Below, in pieces: positions 1 through 8,915 of a DNA stretch of 53,274 nt. Below the pieces are notes generated by a model. It saw only the letters and a program-made list of their open reading frames with translations, was not told where the DNA came from and made no database searches. The translations under genes and the position numbers were made by a program. The first letter of the stretch is position 1; the number at the start of each line of letters is the position of its first letter. Source of the DNA: an uncultured Bacteroidota bacterium (GTDB taxonomy: Bacteria; Bacteroidota; Bacteroidia; Bacteroidales; 4484-276); the NCBI GenBank assembly GCA_903944895.1, contig CAJATL010000097.1, forward strand, positions 1-53,274, written 5' to 3'.

Positions 1-37
1 ATGCGTATTAATTACGTAACAAAATGAAATGAAAAAA

Positions 38-64
38 ACCTACAACATTGATTGTCATAGGTTT
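38..64. other. Short hairpin at left edge
   Basis: AACCTACAA and TTGT..TAGGTT can pair around a short loop. It could be the tail of a terminator or REP-like element belonging to a gene left of the window. No gene is visible between the left edge and the M6 protease stop. Confidence 0.3.
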
Positions 65-166
65 ACGCTAGAAAAACATACTTTCCTTACGTATTGTTAT
101 TCCCGTGAAAAGGCGTGTTGTTTAAAAAAATCAAAAACGGGTAAAAGGATCATTCTTTGAAAATAA

Positions 167-209
167 AAAACCCGGCTGATAATCCGAAATCGATCATCAG
201 CCGGGTTTT
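167..209 (-). terminator. Rho-independent terminator of the M6 protease gene
   Basis: A perfect 14-bp stem (AAAACCCGGCTGAT / ATCAGCCGGGTTTT) with a 15-nt loop lies 17 bp past the stop of the minus-strand protease gene. Read on the minus strand it ends in a run of T, so it fits an intrinsic terminator. Its symmetric A/T flanks would let it act in both directions. Confidence 0.85.
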
Positions 210-226
210 ACATGATGAAAAAGTTG

Positions 227-3145
227 CTATTCCAGGATTAGTTTTTTCATTTCGGAAACCTGTTTCCCTGTTATCCTTACAAAATAAATTCCTTTGGATT
301 GGTCGGATAAGTCGATCATCAGGTCACTTTTTGAAGCGTTTGCATGAAACTGCCTGATCAACTGGCCCTGTGCGTTGTAGATTTCAAGATTGCAGCTTTC
401 GCCCGGATTTTCTATCGACACCGTAAAAATTCCTTTACCAGGATTTGGGAAAAGACTAAACAAGGATTTTTCTTTTACAGCCTGGTTTTCGATACCCACT
501 GAGGCTACCATCTTAAGATCGTCGATAAATAGATTGTTACCGGTAATCCTCACCGATTCGAACATGATTTTGACGTTTGAATTTCCTGAGAATTCAGAAA
601 TATCCAGGGTGTAGCAACTGCTCAAAGAATTCTCTCCACACCAATCATCGGGCATGGCTGGAAAAAAACTGGCATTTAAAGGTTCGCGGGTAGCAAAGTT
701 GCCGGTTCCGTCTTCAGCAACAGTTAAAATCCGAAACCAGGTATTGCCACAATCGGTCGATATTTTCACAATAAGTGAATCGGAATATTGGAGATTGGTT
801 TGCGAATAAGAATGTTTAAACGAAAAATAATAGTCGCCCAGGAGCCACATATTCAGCGGTGGGCTGATCAGGCGGTCGCGCTGGCCGAAACTGAAATAAT
901 TAAAAAGGTTAATGCCTGCTGCCCTGGTACCGGCTCCGCTACCACCCACATCAAAAATTTGCCAGGTAGTTTTATTATCCGGGTTTTCTACTGTCCAGCC
1001 AAGGGAGGATAAACCTGTGCTTTCAAACGATTCGGCATAATCCGTCGAATAAATTCCTCCGGCAAAAATCCAATTAGGCTTAAAAAGTTGTGAAACACCA
1101 TTGTTGTTGGTCACCGATAGTTTTACCGAATAAGGCGGATATGGAGTGCTAAAAATTACCTGTGGATTTTGCGAGTTTGCTGATGTCCCGTTAACAAATT
1201 CAAATCCTGATTCTGGAGTAATCTCCCAATTCCAGGCGGTAGGACAAATCTCCGAAAGGTCAGTAAAAGTAACTACTTCGCCCAAACATACTATCGAATC
1301 GCTAATTGTAAAATTTGCCACCGGCAAAGCCGATGTACTTACAGTTATCAAATTTTGATAAACCCTGGTATCATTTCCCCAGGCATTTGTCACCTTCAAC
1401 GAAACAGGATATGAACCTTCGTTTTGGTACACAATTTCCTGCGGGTTCTGATCGGTTGAGGTCGAAGGATTGCCTCCGGTAAAGGTCCATTCCCAGCTAT
1501 CAACATCACAAACCGACAAATCGTTAAAACTGATGCTGCATCCTTCGGTGATCAATGTTGCCGAGGCGCTGAGATCTGCAACTGGTTCTTTTTCGATGGT
1601 AACATCAAAACTTATGGTTTCACCAATCATCCCGACATTTGAAATGTCCAATCCACCTGGCAAACCATTTGAAAGAAAACACATCGGGTTGCTGTTGTCA
1701 TTAAACACGGTGCGGCCATAATCTTCAGCAAAAACGGCCTCATTAAGGCTTCCGTCAACTTCAAGTGTGCCATTAGGGCGATAAATGTAAACTTCGTCAG
1801 GAGGGCCCTGGGCATTTCCTTCGCCATCCTGCAAAGTATTGATTTTATAAATCAACAAACCCGAACCAGGTATCATACCCTCAAAAGTTCCTTCTTTTTT
1901 GCGGTATTCAAAAATGAAAAAATCAGTGGTTGAGTTGGGTGACGCAATTTTAAAACAGTTGTTTCCTTCCAAAGCTAATGGATGCAGGGTGTAGGTGCCA
2001 CAATCGGTAATTTCGGGAATCTCATCAATCCAGCCACCATAGCGGAATTTCATATATGCCCCCATTAATTGAGGAGGATTATGGTTCGAACACATCACAT
2101 CCCAGGTACCAACAGCATCAACTGGAGTGCTGTTATAGTGATAAAGGTCAGGAGCGCCGAGTGAATGGAACATTTCGTGGCATAAAACGCCGTTGCCGTT
2201 CGTCAAAAGATGCGAGGTCAACTGGAAATTATAATCCCAGACCCGTTTTCCGTTAATATAAACCTCTTCGTTGTAAAGCGCCCAGCGATGCGGCCAAAGC
2301 AGTGTTGCCCATGCTGTGGTTCCTCCTTTGATAATAAAAACCATATTATCCACGTAGCCATCATTATTGTAGTCAATAACGAGGTTTTCGGGTACTTCGG
2401 ATTCGATAAATACAACAGCACGTTTTAACAGCGCATGTTCTCTTTCGCCCGCCTCACCTTCCTGGTAGCCATTTGGATTTGTAACCGAATTATATGGCAT
2501 AAAATAGCTTCTCGGGTAGATATCCTGGTAAGAAATTACTGTTTCTTCAGGTGGAACCGGGTAAAAGAGGGAGGGTATCGACAGTTTGTCGTACGATGCA
2601 AACCTGAAATAATTGAGCATCGAACTATAGCCGGCCGTGGTGTTGTTAAACATATTGCTATAGGTTGTCGTATCTTCGGTAAATTCATTCTGGTCGCTAA
2701 AGCGGATGTAAACCACCAGGTTGTTCAGGGTTCCGATGTTTTCTCTGTTTTTTGGCGAATTAAATCCCGAAATTTCTGGTGCTGCCGGCATTTGATTTTT
2801 CAAAAACTCACTTCTGATAGCTTGCATTGCTTCGGCAGGAATGTTAATCCCGGGAAGCAGACCGGCCAGAGCAGGATCATTTTTTCCGGCAATCAACGCG
2901 GTTGGCACAAGTTTTACATCAACCAAAGTTGCGTAGGTGTAAAAGCCACTATTTGGATCCTGGATTATTGTAAAACCATTGGCATCGTGAAGCCAGTTGT
3001 AAAATTCATCGCCGGTGGCGAAGCATTCCAAAATGGTGCCATCAGGCTGGGTAAGTGTTTGAGGGATATTGTTGAGCCATGCAGCATGAAGCGAGAGGCT
3101 AACGGTGGCCAGAAAAATGAACAACAAAAGTTTTAGTTTTTGCAT
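227..3145 (-). CDS. Secreted M6-family metalloprotease with PKD domains and T9SS sorting domain
   Basis: A 972-aa secreted zinc protease of the M6 (immune inhibitor A-like) type. Residues 1-22 are a signal peptide. The zinc-binding motif is HEMFHSLGAPD at 323-333, where H323, E324 and H327 match HExxH and the downstream G and D are typical of M6. A Ca-loop-like DYNNDGYVDN lies at 258-267. Two PKD-like domains follow (about 550-635 and 640-730), then a MAM/jelly-roll-like domain (about 733-895). A type A T9SS C-terminal domain fills about 897-972 (FPNPGKG ... KGIYFVRITG), so the product is probably exported by T9SS and anchored or released at the surface. It is transcribed divergently from the beta-helix gene and has its own terminator. 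Substrate is unknown; family assignment is firm. Confidence 0.9.
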   Translation of the reverse strand: MQKLKLLLFIFLATVSLSLHAAWLNNIPQTLTQPDGTILECFATGDEFYNWLHDANGFTIIQDPNSGFYTYATLVDVKLVPTALIAGKNDPALAGLLPGINIPAEAMQAIRSEFLKNQMPAAPEISGFNSPKNRENIGTLNNLVVYIRFSDQNEFTEDTTTYSNMFNNTTAGYSSMLNYFRFASYDKLSIPSLFYPVPPEETVISYQDIYPRSYFMPYNSVTNPNGYQEGEAGEREHALLKRAVVFIESEVPENLVIDYNNDGYVDNMVFIIKGGTTAWATLLWPHRWALYNEEVYINGKRVWDYNFQLTSHLLTNGNGVLCHEMFHSLGAPDLYHYNSTPVDAVGTWDVMCSNHNPPQLMGAYMKFRYGGWIDEIPEITDCGTYTLHPLALEGNNCFKIASPNSTTDFFIFEYRKKEGTFEGMIPGSGLLIYKINTLQDGEGNAQGPPDEVYIYRPNGTLEVDGSLNEAVFAEDYGRTVFNDNSNPMCFLSNGLPGGLDISNVGMIGETISFDVTIEKEPVADLSASATLITEGCSISFNDLSVCDVDSWEWTFTGGNPSTSTDQNPQEIVYQNEGSYPVSLKVTNAWGNDTRVYQNLITVSTSALPVANFTISDSIVCLGEVVTFTDLSEICPTAWNWEITPESGFEFVNGTSANSQNPQVIFSTPYPPYSVKLSVTNNNGVSQLFKPNWIFAGGIYSTDYAESFESTGLSSLGWTVENPDNKTTWQIFDVGGSGAGTRAAGINLFNYFSFGQRDRLISPPLNMWLLGDYYFSFKHSYSQTNLQYSDSLIVKISTDCGNTWFRILTVAEDGTGNFATREPLNASFFPAMPDDWCGENSLSSCYTLDISEFSGNSNVKIMFESVRITGNNLFIDDLKMVASVGIENQAVKEKSLFSLFPNPGKGIFTVSIENPGESCNLEIYNAQGQLIRQFHANASKSDLMIDLSDQSKGIYFVRITGKQVSEMKKLILE

Positions 3146-3186
3146 GAGTTTACTTTTTTTGTGTTTAGCGTAATAAAATAATGGCT

Positions 3187-3219
3187 CAAAAATAATGTAA
3201 AAAGTAAAATGATAACAAC
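3187..3219 (-). promoter_or_regulatory. Candidate promoter of the M6 protease gene
   Basis: On the minus strand, TATTTTTG (3194-3187) matches the Bacteroidota -7 box TAnnTTTG and lies 42 nt upstream of the ATG. A TTG (3219-3217) sits 22 nt upstream of it, slightly further than the usual spacing. Confidence 0.4.
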
Positions 3220-3385
3220 TTAAAATTGACAGCAGGTCGTTTTAAGTCCAGGCATTTGGTTATTCAACTCAAACCTTAAGCAGGTTTTGATTTAGTAGAA
3301 CAATAAAATCTCAATGGTTAAACATTTTTATAATATTTAACATAAATTTTCCTTTTGATTAACAAACAATATTCTTTCTAAGTTA

Positions 3386-3393
3386 TATCTTTG
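3386..3393 (+). promoter_or_regulatory. Candidate -7 box for the beta-helix/cohesin operon
   Basis: TATCTTTG matches TAnnTTTG. It would give a leader of about 85 nt before the ATG at 3485. I could not find a well-spaced -33 element. The rest of the 339-bp divergent spacer (3146-3484) is AT-rich and holds no gene that I can see. Confidence 0.35.
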
Positions 3394-3484
3394 AAACTTA
3401 TTAACAAAACGGGGTTTCCCAAAATTATGATTGCTTTATGAATAATTGTAATTTGTTGTTTAATCAAATTAAATACATCCTATT

Positions 3485-6400
3485 ATGAAAAAAAATTTTA
3501 CATTAATTATCCTGCTATTCATTTCAGGAATCGCATTCAGTCAAACCAATGTATCAGGTACAATTTCGGCAAATACCACATGGAATATTGCCGGCAGCCC
3601 TTACATTGTAACCGGCGATATTACGGTAAATAACGGTGTTACATTGACGGTTGATGCCAATGTTCAGGTCAAATTTAACAGCGCCAGAAGAATGACCGTT
3701 CTCGGCGCGTTAAATGCAACAAGTGCTACATTTACTTCCAACCAGGCAGTGCCAGCTCCAAACGACTGGCTTTACATTCAAGTTGGAAATACCACGTATT
3801 CTGGATCTGCTTCACTTACCGGCTGTTTTATGCGGTATGCCCAACAATTCTACATTTATAATGGCACTGCAACGCTTACAAATACAAACCTGGAGTATTT
3901 TGCCTACTACGGGGTTAATAATTACGGTACACTTAACATGACCGGTGGGGTGATTGATATGGCTGGTTATAACACATCTTATGGCCAGGGTATTTATGCC
4001 AATACCGGATGCGTGAGTACTTTAAACAACATGAGCATAATTCACGGAAAATATGGAATTTATCTTGCTACCGGCGCTCAGGTTGGCCTTACAAGCTGCA
4101 TCCTTACTTTAAATCAGTGGCCTGTTTATTATAATGGAGCTGCAATACTTACAATAAGTGGTGCATGCGACTTTACCGGCAATACCGTTAATGCATTTTA
4201 TATAGGTCATTCCACGCACACCGGAACCTGGACTTTACCAACGGCTGCAGTCCCGTATTATTTTTATTACAATTACAGTGTTCCAAATGGTTCTACGCTT
4301 AATATCGGTTCACAGTGCATTTTAAAATTCCGTATTGGAGTTGGCCTCGAAATACGCGGCACGCTTAATGCTAATGCAGGTGTCGGACAGAACATTTTCT
4401 TTACCTCTGAGCGGGATGATAACTGGGGTGGCGACACCAACAACGATGGTACCAACACAGCACCGGCAGTAAGCAACTGGAATGGTGTGAAGTTTTTGAA
4501 CGAAAGTAACGATGCCAGCATTATGCGCAGATGTAAACTGAGGTATGCAGGAAGTGGCAATATTGGTGGTTTAACCATGTATGATGCCAGCCCGACTATT
4601 GATTTGTGTGAATTTCAGCAAAACTATTTCGGGGCTGATTTCCAGTTTAGCTCTGCTCCAATATTTACAAATAACACAGTTGGTTCCAGTTCGGTAACGC
4701 CAATTGTAATGTCATTTGAGGCAAATCCAGTGTTTACCGACAATATCCTTTCATTTATGGATAATCAATATGACGCAATAGGTTTGCGTGGTGGAACGCT
4801 AACTCAGAATGCCCACCTGATAAAGCGTAATTTTACCACTGTAAACAACATTACTTATGTTATGCTTGCAGAAATTACCGTTCCGGTTGGCCTTACGCTC
4901 ACCATTGATCCGGGAATTGTAATAAAATCAGCTTCACAAACCTACCGGCTCATTATACAGGGGAAATTAGTTGCCGATGCAACATCAGGAGAATGGATAA
5001 CATTTACTTCGACAAAAGACGATAATTTTGGAAATCCAGGCGACACCAATAAAGATGGCACAATTACCACACCAGCCATAGGTGATATGGGTGCCATAAT
5101 TTTTGCAAATGGTTACGACCCGACTTCCATCATGGATTACACAAGAATGAAATATGCTCAGGCATGGAATTATTTCTATTCTAATGGCGGAACAAATCAC
5201 TATATTTATCAAAGTGCGATTGCCATAATCAGTGCGGTTGCCCCTGCACCTGCAGGTCCTACAATTTCCAATTGCGAATTCAGAGATATGAATTATGGGA
5301 TTTGCTGCTACCAGGCATCTAATCCAACCATTTCTAATAATGCCATGATAAATATTTCCGGGACTCCATTTGCCATTTCTGCCTCAGCTAATCCCACTTT
5401 TATTGGAAATACATTTACAAATGTCACCATGCGGGCTTTGGGTTTAATCGGAAATAATGTTGTGGTAAACGGTAGCATCATTAAAAGAGATGTAGCTGGA
5501 TACACCAACATTACCTATGTTTTGCTTGAAGATTTAACCGTGACAAATCTAACCTATCTTACCGTAAATCCGGGCGTTATTATTAAAATGAATGGCAAAG
5601 CAATCTATGTTGACGGTGGCCTGAAATTTAATGGAACAACATCAGAACACGTTGTTTTGACTTCTCTAAATGACGATAATATCGGTAATCCTTTAGATAC
5701 AAACGGCGACGGGAATGCAACAACACCTGCCAGAGGTAACTGGCAATTCGTTCAGTACAGAGACAATACTGATGATGTGTTTTCGACAGTAAACTATACC
5801 GATATGAAATATGGTGGTTATTACAACACAGGAGTATTCAAAACGCTGAATGCCTCGCCCACCATGAATTCCTGCTTGATTGATCAATCAAACTATGGGT
5901 TGTGGATTGATGGAAATTCAGCGCCTTTGTTTAATACTGTTGCCATCCAAAATTGTTACTACGACCCGATTGCAATGTCGTTAACTTCAAATCCGACTTT
6001 TACAAACATTTCATTCAGCGCCAATGGCAGTAATGGTATCAAAATCATTGAAGGAACACTTTCGACTGATGCGACATTGATCAAACGAAGCGTTGCCGGT
6101 TACAGCAATATTCCATACATCGTAAGTGATCTGAATATTGCCTCAGGTGCTACATTAACACTTGAACCAGGCATCATATTCAAATTCAGTATTTTCCCAT
6201 ACCGTCTTTTTGTGTATGGCGGATTGAATGCGACCGGGACATCTTCGGAAAAAATTTATTTCACCTCAATTAAAGATGATGCCGTAGGAGGAGATACAAA
6301 CAACGACGGAAACGCTTCTACACCCACAAACAGTGATTGGATTGGAATACTTTTCTATCCTGAGTCAATTGATGCAAATAACAAATTGATTTATTGCGAT

Positions 6401-8869
6401 ATCCGATACACGGGTGGTGGTTCCTATGCACCATTTGGTACTGACAGTTATTACGGTTCGGTAAGAATCAAAGATGCCTTTGTTATAATTTCCAACTCAG
6501 TCTTCCGCCAATCAAATTCATCATCATTAGGAATTTATGGCTCTGCTAATCCGGTGATTACCGATTGTCAGTTCGAAAACTCTTCGTGGGAACCGATTTA
6601 CATGGCTATGTTTTCAAATCCTACATTTTTTGGTGCCAATACACTCGCCAATGTTGGAAAGATTGGGCTTGGAATTTACCCTGAAACCTATTCACAGTCG
6701 GCAATCGTTCCACAACGTAATTTTGCCGGATACACTAATATTTCATACATTTTCCATGGAGCAATCATTAATTCAGGAACAACAATTACCATTCCTGAAG
6801 GCACAGTTTTTAAAGCTACATCCACAGATGGCTTAGTAGTTAATGGAAAGCTCACGATATCAGGAACAGTTGGAAACCCGGTAGTTTTCACCGATTATCG
6901 TGACGATGCTTATGGTAATCCTCCCGATACCCAGGCAAACGGAAGTGCTTCCACTCCTTCAACTGCCGGACCATACCTCCAGTATAACGATGTTAGCGAT
7001 GATGCAAGCACCATTAATTATGCAATTTTGCGCTACACCACCGATGCGGTAAGATTATTCAGTGCTTCTCCATCAATTACAAACAACACTTTTTATAAAC
7101 TGGATTATGGTATCACTAATTCCGGGGTTTGTGCGCCTGTGGTAAATAATAATACTTTCGACAACCTTTTCTTTTCACCATTAGCAATTTCGCTGGTTTC
7201 ATATCCCTCATCAACAACCGGAAATGTTATCTCAGGAACGACTTTTAAATGCATCCGTGTAAACGATGAAACATTAACACAGGACGTAACTTTACCAAAA
7301 AGATCTTTTGGTGGTGTTGTTAATATTCCTTATTTTTTTGGAACCTATACCATTGGCACCGGAGTTACTTTAACACTTTCGCCGGGGGTTGTCTGTAAAT
7401 TTAAGAATTATGGCAGGTTGACCGTGAATAATGGGCTTATTGCCGAAGGGCTTAATTCAAATGACGGCAACATCGTGTTTACAAGTATTACCGACGATTT
7501 CCACGGTGGTGATTCAAATTCTGATGGAACGGCCACTCCCAGTAATTCCCAAACCTGGTACGGTTTACTCATCAACGATGTTGCCCTCGATCCACAAACC
7601 AGGTTTGCAAATTGTATTTTCAGACAAGCAAGTTACTCCAACGAACCTGCGATTAAAACCATTAATGCAAGCCCATCTATACTGCATTGTTCGTTTAATA
7701 CCTGCTACCAGGGTGTTCAGGCTACCGGCTCATCTAACCCGGTAATAAACTATTGCGATTTCTTGAATATTACCGATTTGGCCGTAAACAATGTAAATAA
7801 ATCGTTTACCATCAATGCCGAAAACTGCTGGTGGGGAAGCAATACCGGGCCAACACATACCGGAAACCCAGGTGGTACTGGCGAACCGGTTACAAATTCT
7901 GTTGATTATCTGCCTTTCGGGACAACCGGAGCAATTAATCCTTTGATGGGAGATGTTAGTTTGAACGGAATTATCCAGGCTTATGATGCTTCGCTTGTTT
8001 TACAGCACTCCGTTTCGTTGATTACACTAAATCCGCAGCAGCAGATTGTGGCTGATGTTAGCGGTGTTGCAGGCATTTCACCTTTGGATGCTTCGCTCAT
8101 CCTGCAATATGTGGTTGGTATTCTCAATTATTTCCCCGCCGAACTGCTCAGTCCCTTTCCAGGTTTTACCTCGGAAGCCACACTTTCGCTTGGAAACGAA
8201 ACGGTGATGCCAGGCCAGGAATTTGATCTTCCTGTTAATATCAGCAATGTGTCGGATATTTATGGTCTTCAGATGACAATTCATTACGACACACAAATCC
8301 TCGATGCCATAGAGGTGAACGGACTTGTTCCCGATATGAATATTACCGTGAATAATGACAGGGAAAATGGTGTGATCAAAATTGCATTTGCAGGAATTGA
8401 GCCTTTAAACTCGGATTTAACCATTGCAAATATTCATTTTAAAGCTATTGAAAATGCTACCGTTGGAACCATTTCGCCGGTTGAAGCTAAATATTTCATG
8501 GCCAACGAATCCGACCTTTCCAATAATGTATCGAACGGAAGCGTAACGGTTAATGGTTTAGAAACCGGAATTAATGACCATTCAGCGCTGAATTCAAAAG
8601 CCCTTGTGTGTTATCCAAATCCTGTGAAGGATCAGTTAAACATTAGTTTTACAGTAATTCAGGAAGGCGATTTTGTTACTATTTCAGCTTTTGATATGCT
8701 TGGACAAAATGTGGCTCAAATTGTTAATCAAAATCTTGCTGCTGATACCTACACGATTTCATGGAACCTCAACGATTTCAGCGGATCAAATATGCCCAAC
8801 GGTATTTACTTTATCAAAATGACATCTGGAAACAAAACAGAAGTGCAAAAAATTCAAATTGTCAGATAA
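3485..8869 (+). CDS. Giant secreted beta-helix protein with dockerin-like, cohesin-like and T9SS domains
   Basis: A 1794-aa exported protein; residues 1-20 are a signal peptide. The bulk (about 30-1480) is a right-handed beta-helix rich in N/T/G with short strand repeats. It contains six larger repeats of the form LTLxPGxxxKF ... FTSxxDDxxGGDTNNDG, whose DTNxDG loops look Ca-binding. Next come a dockerin-like pair of helix-loop-helix units at about 1489-1550 (GDVSLNGIIQAYDASLVLQ and ADVSGVAGISPLDASLILQ; position 5 of the second loop is V, so it may bind Ca weakly), a cohesin-like beta-sandwich at about 1565-1690, and a type A T9SS C-terminal domain at 1703-1794 (YPNPVKD ... NGIYFIKM). It precedes the three-cohesin protein by 46 bp, so they are probably one operon. 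Adhesin, glycan-binding or lyase roles are all possible; no catalytic residues could be assigned. Confidence 0.85.
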   Translation: MKKNFTLIILLFISGIAFSQTNVSGTISANTTWNIAGSPYIVTGDITVNNGVTLTVDANVQVKFNSARRMTVLGALNATSATFTSNQAVPAPNDWLYIQVGNTTYSGSASLTGCFMRYAQQFYIYNGTATLTNTNLEYFAYYGVNNYGTLNMTGGVIDMAGYNTSYGQGIYANTGCVSTLNNMSIIHGKYGIYLATGAQVGLTSCILTLNQWPVYYNGAAILTISGACDFTGNTVNAFYIGHSTHTGTWTLPTAAVPYYFYYNYSVPNGSTLNIGSQCILKFRIGVGLEIRGTLNANAGVGQNIFFTSERDDNWGGDTNNDGTNTAPAVSNWNGVKFLNESNDASIMRRCKLRYAGSGNIGGLTMYDASPTIDLCEFQQNYFGADFQFSSAPIFTNNTVGSSSVTPIVMSFEANPVFTDNILSFMDNQYDAIGLRGGTLTQNAHLIKRNFTTVNNITYVMLAEITVPVGLTLTIDPGIVIKSASQTYRLIIQGKLVADATSGEWITFTSTKDDNFGNPGDTNKDGTITTPAIGDMGAIIFANGYDPTSIMDYTRMKYAQAWNYFYSNGGTNHYIYQSAIAIISAVAPAPAGPTISNCEFRDMNYGICCYQASNPTISNNAMINISGTPFAISASANPTFIGNTFTNVTMRALGLIGNNVVVNGSIIKRDVAGYTNITYVLLEDLTVTNLTYLTVNPGVIIKMNGKAIYVDGGLKFNGTTSEHVVLTSLNDDNIGNPLDTNGDGNATTPARGNWQFVQYRDNTDDVFSTVNYTDMKYGGYYNTGVFKTLNASPTMNSCLIDQSNYGLWIDGNSAPLFNTVAIQNCYYDPIAMSLTSNPTFTNISFSANGSNGIKIIEGTLSTDATLIKRSVAGYSNIPYIVSDLNIASGATLTLEPGIIFKFSIFPYRLFVYGGLNATGTSSEKIYFTSIKDDAVGGDTNNDGNASTPTNSDWIGILFYPESIDANNKLIYCDIRYTGGGSYAPFGTDSYYGSVRIKDAFVIISNSVFRQSNSSSLGIYGSANPVITDCQFENSSWEPIYMAMFSNPTFFGANTLANVGKIGLGIYPETYSQSAIVPQRNFAGYTNISYIFHGAIINSGTTITIPEGTVFKATSTDGLVVNGKLTISGTVGNPVVFTDYRDDAYGNPPDTQANGSASTPSTAGPYLQYNDVSDDASTINYAILRYTTDAVRLFSASPSITNNTFYKLDYGITNSGVCAPVVNNNTFDNLFFSPLAISLVSYPSSTTGNVISGTTFKCIRVNDETLTQDVTLPKRSFGGVVNIPYFFGTYTIGTGVTLTLSPGVVCKFKNYGRLTVNNGLIAEGLNSNDGNIVFTSITDDFHGGDSNSDGTATPSNSQTWYGLLINDVALDPQTRFANCIFRQASYSNEPAIKTINASPSILHCSFNTCYQGVQATGSSNPVINYCDFLNITDLAVNNVNKSFTINAENCWWGSNTGPTHTGNPGGTGEPVTNSVDYLPFGTTGAINPLMGDVSLNGIIQAYDASLVLQHSVSLITLNPQQQIVADVSGVAGISPLDASLILQYVVGILNYFPAELLSPFPGFTSEATLSLGNETVMPGQEFDLPVNISNVSDIYGLQMTIHYDTQILDAIEVNGLVPDMNITVNNDRENGVIKIAFAGIEPLNSDLTIANIHFKAIENATVGTISPVEAKYFMANESDLSNNVSNGSVTVNGLETGINDHSALNSKALVCYPNPVKDQLNISFTVIQEGDFVTISAFDMLGQNVAQIVNQNLAADTYTISWNLNDFSGSNMPNGIYFIKMTSGNKTEVQKIQIVR

Positions 8870-8915
8870 AGTCACCATCAGGAATTAATTTCAGATAAAC
8901 TAAAAATTGACAATT

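Noticed and set aside
2435-3136. Long plus-strand frame of 233 codons
   Set aside because: It is the antisense of the M6 protease signal peptide and propeptide; composition is not protein-like and there is no own promoter.
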